The notes beneath the pieces were generated by a model. That model worked only from the letters and a program-made list of their open reading frames with translations. It did not search any database and was not told the DNA's origin. Positions 22,805 through 24,142 of a stretch of 24,142 nt of DNA are shown here, piece by piece. A program made the position numbers and the translations under genes. Within the stretch, counting starts at the first letter, position 1, and every line of letters starts with the position of its first letter. Source of the DNA: an uncultured Oscillospiraceae bacterium (lineage in GTDB: Bacteria; Bacillota_A; Clostridia; Oscillospirales; Oscillospiraceae); assembly GCA_934589325.1 (NCBI GenBank), contig CAKTNU010000006.1, forward strand, positions 1-24,142, read 5' to 3'.

Positions 22805-23476
22805 TCAAAAGTAATATACGACGTATTCCCTGTACTGGTCGACCAATGAGTCAAGGCGGGCGTTCAGCTCATCCTCGACCTCCTGCGGCATCGGATTATT
22901 TGAATAATCAATGCCCCGCTCCTCACAGATATCCATCGCGATCCGGTTTCTCATCTTCTGCATGGATATGGTATCGTAGGCCTGCGCACTCAATATATCC
23001 AGATAGCCCTCAAAATCGACCCCAAGCCCCTGACAGTACTCGTCCAGTATTGCCTTGCCCTCGGGTATCTCATATGACCTGCGGGTGTTCTCTATGAGCT
23101 CCTCCATCTCTGCCTCTGTAGCAGCGACACCGCGCTCTTCGGCAAGCTCTGTGAGTATCTTGCCGCGGATGAGCCGGTCAACTATGTCTTTATCCGTGGT
23201 CGTATAGCTGCTGTCAAACATGAACGCGACATTGCGCATATACTCGACCTCGTTCCAGGTTATGACCTCGTCCTTGTATGTCGCAGCAATATTCTCTTCG
23301 GGGGCGGTCGGCTCCGCATCGCCGGTGCTCTCATTGTCCATAGCATCACGGAGATATGAACCGGCTTTGTATAAGTCCCCGTTCTCCGCGGCCGGCGCCG
23401 AATTGGAAACCGCAAAATATACCGCGCACACGGCTGCAAGGGCTGCGCAGCAGATGATGATAACTTTCTTTTTCAT
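22805..23476 (-). CDS. Membrane-anchored SurA-N-domain-like protein without a PPIase domain
   Basis: A 223-residue extracytoplasmic protein. Residues about 4-24 form a signal anchor (IIICCAALAAVCAVYFAV) after MKKK. An acidic Pro/Glu/Thr linker follows to about 62, then a helical region starting IAATYKDEVITWNEVEYMR, which resembles the SurA N-terminal chaperone domain of peptidyl-prolyl isomerases such as PrsA/SurA. The parvulin (PpiC) domain that would normally follow is absent, and the protein ends at ...REYVVYYF. It may act as a holdase at the membrane surface, but this is inferred from fold resemblance. ATG at 23476 has GAGGTGG 5-6 nt upstream; an in-frame GTG at 23485 overlaps that site and is rejected. 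Confidence 0.7.
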   Translation of the reverse strand: MKKKVIIICCAALAAVCAVYFAVSNSAPAAENGDLYKAGSYLRDAMDNESTGDAEPTAPEENIAATYKDEVITWNEVEYMRNVAFMFDSSYTTTDKDIVDRLIRGKILTELAEERGVAATEAEMEELIENTRRSYEIPEGKAILDEYCQGLGVDFEGYLDILSAQAYDTISMQKMRNRIAMDICEERGIDYSNNPMPQEVEDELNARLDSLVDQYREYVVYYF

Positions 23477-23538
23477 TGCGTCCACCTCATCTTGTCTGAA
23501 ATGCGCATATTGGCTCTTATTAAGCGCCCCTTATTTAC

Positions 23539-23567
23539 AGATTACACAAGATGAAGTGAGTTGTCAA
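23539..23567 (-). promoter_or_regulatory. Promoter of the SurA-like gene
   Basis: Minus strand: -35 TTGACA (23567-23562), 17-nt spacer, -10 TAATCT (23544-23539). It lies between the two minus-strand genes, so the SurA-like gene has its own start. Confidence 0.8.
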
Positions 23568-23624
23568 CTTAATTTTGATAAAAGATATTAAATTTCTCTA
23601 CTCGATATCCACAAACGTTCTGAT

Positions 23625-24140
23625 TTACCGTTCCGCGCTCTTTGCGTCATATGCGCTGACCGCAGCCTCGTAAAATCCGGCGCAGGCCGCGTCATAATAT
23701 GGGTAAACATAAAATATGCCGAGGATACCGTAGGTAAACGCGGTGAGTATATGCCAGCCTATGAAGCTCAGGCGCAGGCAGAAAAATTTCCAGCGATAGC
23801 CCTGCATTATATCCCGCGAATAGCGCATTGCCTCCTTCGCCGAGAGCTGCGGCTTATTTATCAGGATAAACGGCACCATGATATATGAGTACAGCCGCGT
23901 CAGGCCATACACCGGCACCAGCAGCCACAGGAAAGTGATGACCCCATGATACAGCCGTCCGGTCATGATGCGCATATAATCCGAGAAGCCGCAGAAGGCG
24001 TATTCCGCATGAAGCGGCTGCCCGCGCCACAGTGTCAGCGCTACGGCGGACTCACCGCAGGCAAAAACATTGGTAAAAAACACCTTATACAGCAGGAAGA
24101 TCAGCAGCGCCTCAAGGTACAATGTCAGGAACGGCAGCAG
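23625..24140 (-). CDS. DUF975-family integral membrane protein, 5' end outside the window
   Basis: The visible part is the C-terminal 171 codons of a minus-strand gene; the frame stays open to the right edge, so the start is missing. It contains several hydrophobic helices, for example LEALLIFLLYKVFF, VITFLWLLVPVYGLTRLY, SYIMVPFILI and the LSFIGWHILTAFTYGILGIFYVYPYYDA block near the end. The phrase KEAMRYSRDIMQGYRWKFFCLRLSFIGW is characteristic of the DUF975 family of Firmicutes membrane proteins, which have no established role. No terminator follows the stop; the downstream gene has its own promoter 58 nt away. Confidence 0.75.
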   Translation of the reverse strand: MLPFLTLYLEALLIFLLYKVFFTNVFACGESAVALTLWRGQPLHAEYAFCGFSDYMRIMTGRLYHGVITFLWLLVPVYGLTRLYSYIMVPFILINKPQLSAKEAMRYSRDIMQGYRWKFFCLRLSFIGWHILTAFTYGILGIFYVYPYYDAACAGFYEAAVSAYDAKSAER

Positions 24141-24142
24141 AT

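Noticed and set aside
1..24142. Search for CRISPR arrays, transposases, integrase/attachment sites, tRNA/rRNA genes and defence systems
   Set aside because: Intergenic gaps are short and explained by promoters, terminators and the riboswitch; no regularly spaced repeats, transposase or nuclease-defence domains were seen.

Overview
The window looks like chromosomal DNA of a GC-rich, Gram-positive anaerobe of the Clostridia, most probably an Oscillospiraceae-type gut commensal. The evidence is the Firmicutes gene order hprK-murB-rapZ-whiA-dnaE, strong AGGAGG ribosome-binding sites, sigma-A promoters at 17-nt spacing, a purine riboswitch, and frequent ATA isoleucine codons despite high GC. The taxon is inferred. 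I see no phage, insertion sequence, CRISPR array, tRNA or rRNA; this is ordinary core genome plus a few accessory genes.

Left arm (1-2660, minus strand): rpmB (L28) with its own promoter and terminator, then xpt (xanthine phosphoribosyltransferase), then a BMP-family lipoprotein, the likely substrate-binding subunit of a nucleoside ABC importer. The 360-nt gap before the BMP gene holds a promoter, a guanine-class purine riboswitch aptamer and a strong intrinsic terminator, so this is a purine salvage locus whose transporter should be switched off by guanine.

Central block (2742-13268, plus strand): a promoter divergent from rpmB drives a tightly spaced series: hprK, murB, rapZ, whiA, dnaE, an OmpR-family response regulator, its histidine kinase and pepP. 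It mixes carbon-catabolite control, cell-wall synthesis, a sporulation/division regulator, the replicative polymerase and a two-component system. yvcK, usually between rapZ and whiA, is missing here. efp follows with its own promoter.

Metal block (13966-16988): a terminator after efp, then an acidic zinc-ribbon protein and a CsoR repressor with no visible promoter of their own, another terminator, and a consensus promoter overlapped by a CsoR-type operator that drives a P1B metal ATPase and an overlapping 56-residue two-helix membrane protein. This is a small, self-consistent metal-efflux circuit.

Right arm (17005-24142): a DUF2461 gene and an amino-acid permease; an alpha/beta hydrolase, an inositol-monophosphatase-family protein and birA joined by 4-nt overlaps; then fucO (lactaldehyde reductase) with its own promoter and a dyad in its leader. 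A bidirectional terminator separates these from two minus-strand genes: a membrane-anchored SurA-N-like protein and a DUF975 membrane protein cut by the window edge.

Nothing here is clearly a wholly new system. The items most worth a second look are the riboswitch-controlled BMP transporter, the CsoR/ATPase/small-membrane-protein circuit with its atypical TM8 motif, and the terminator-without-promoter arrangement between efp and csoR.
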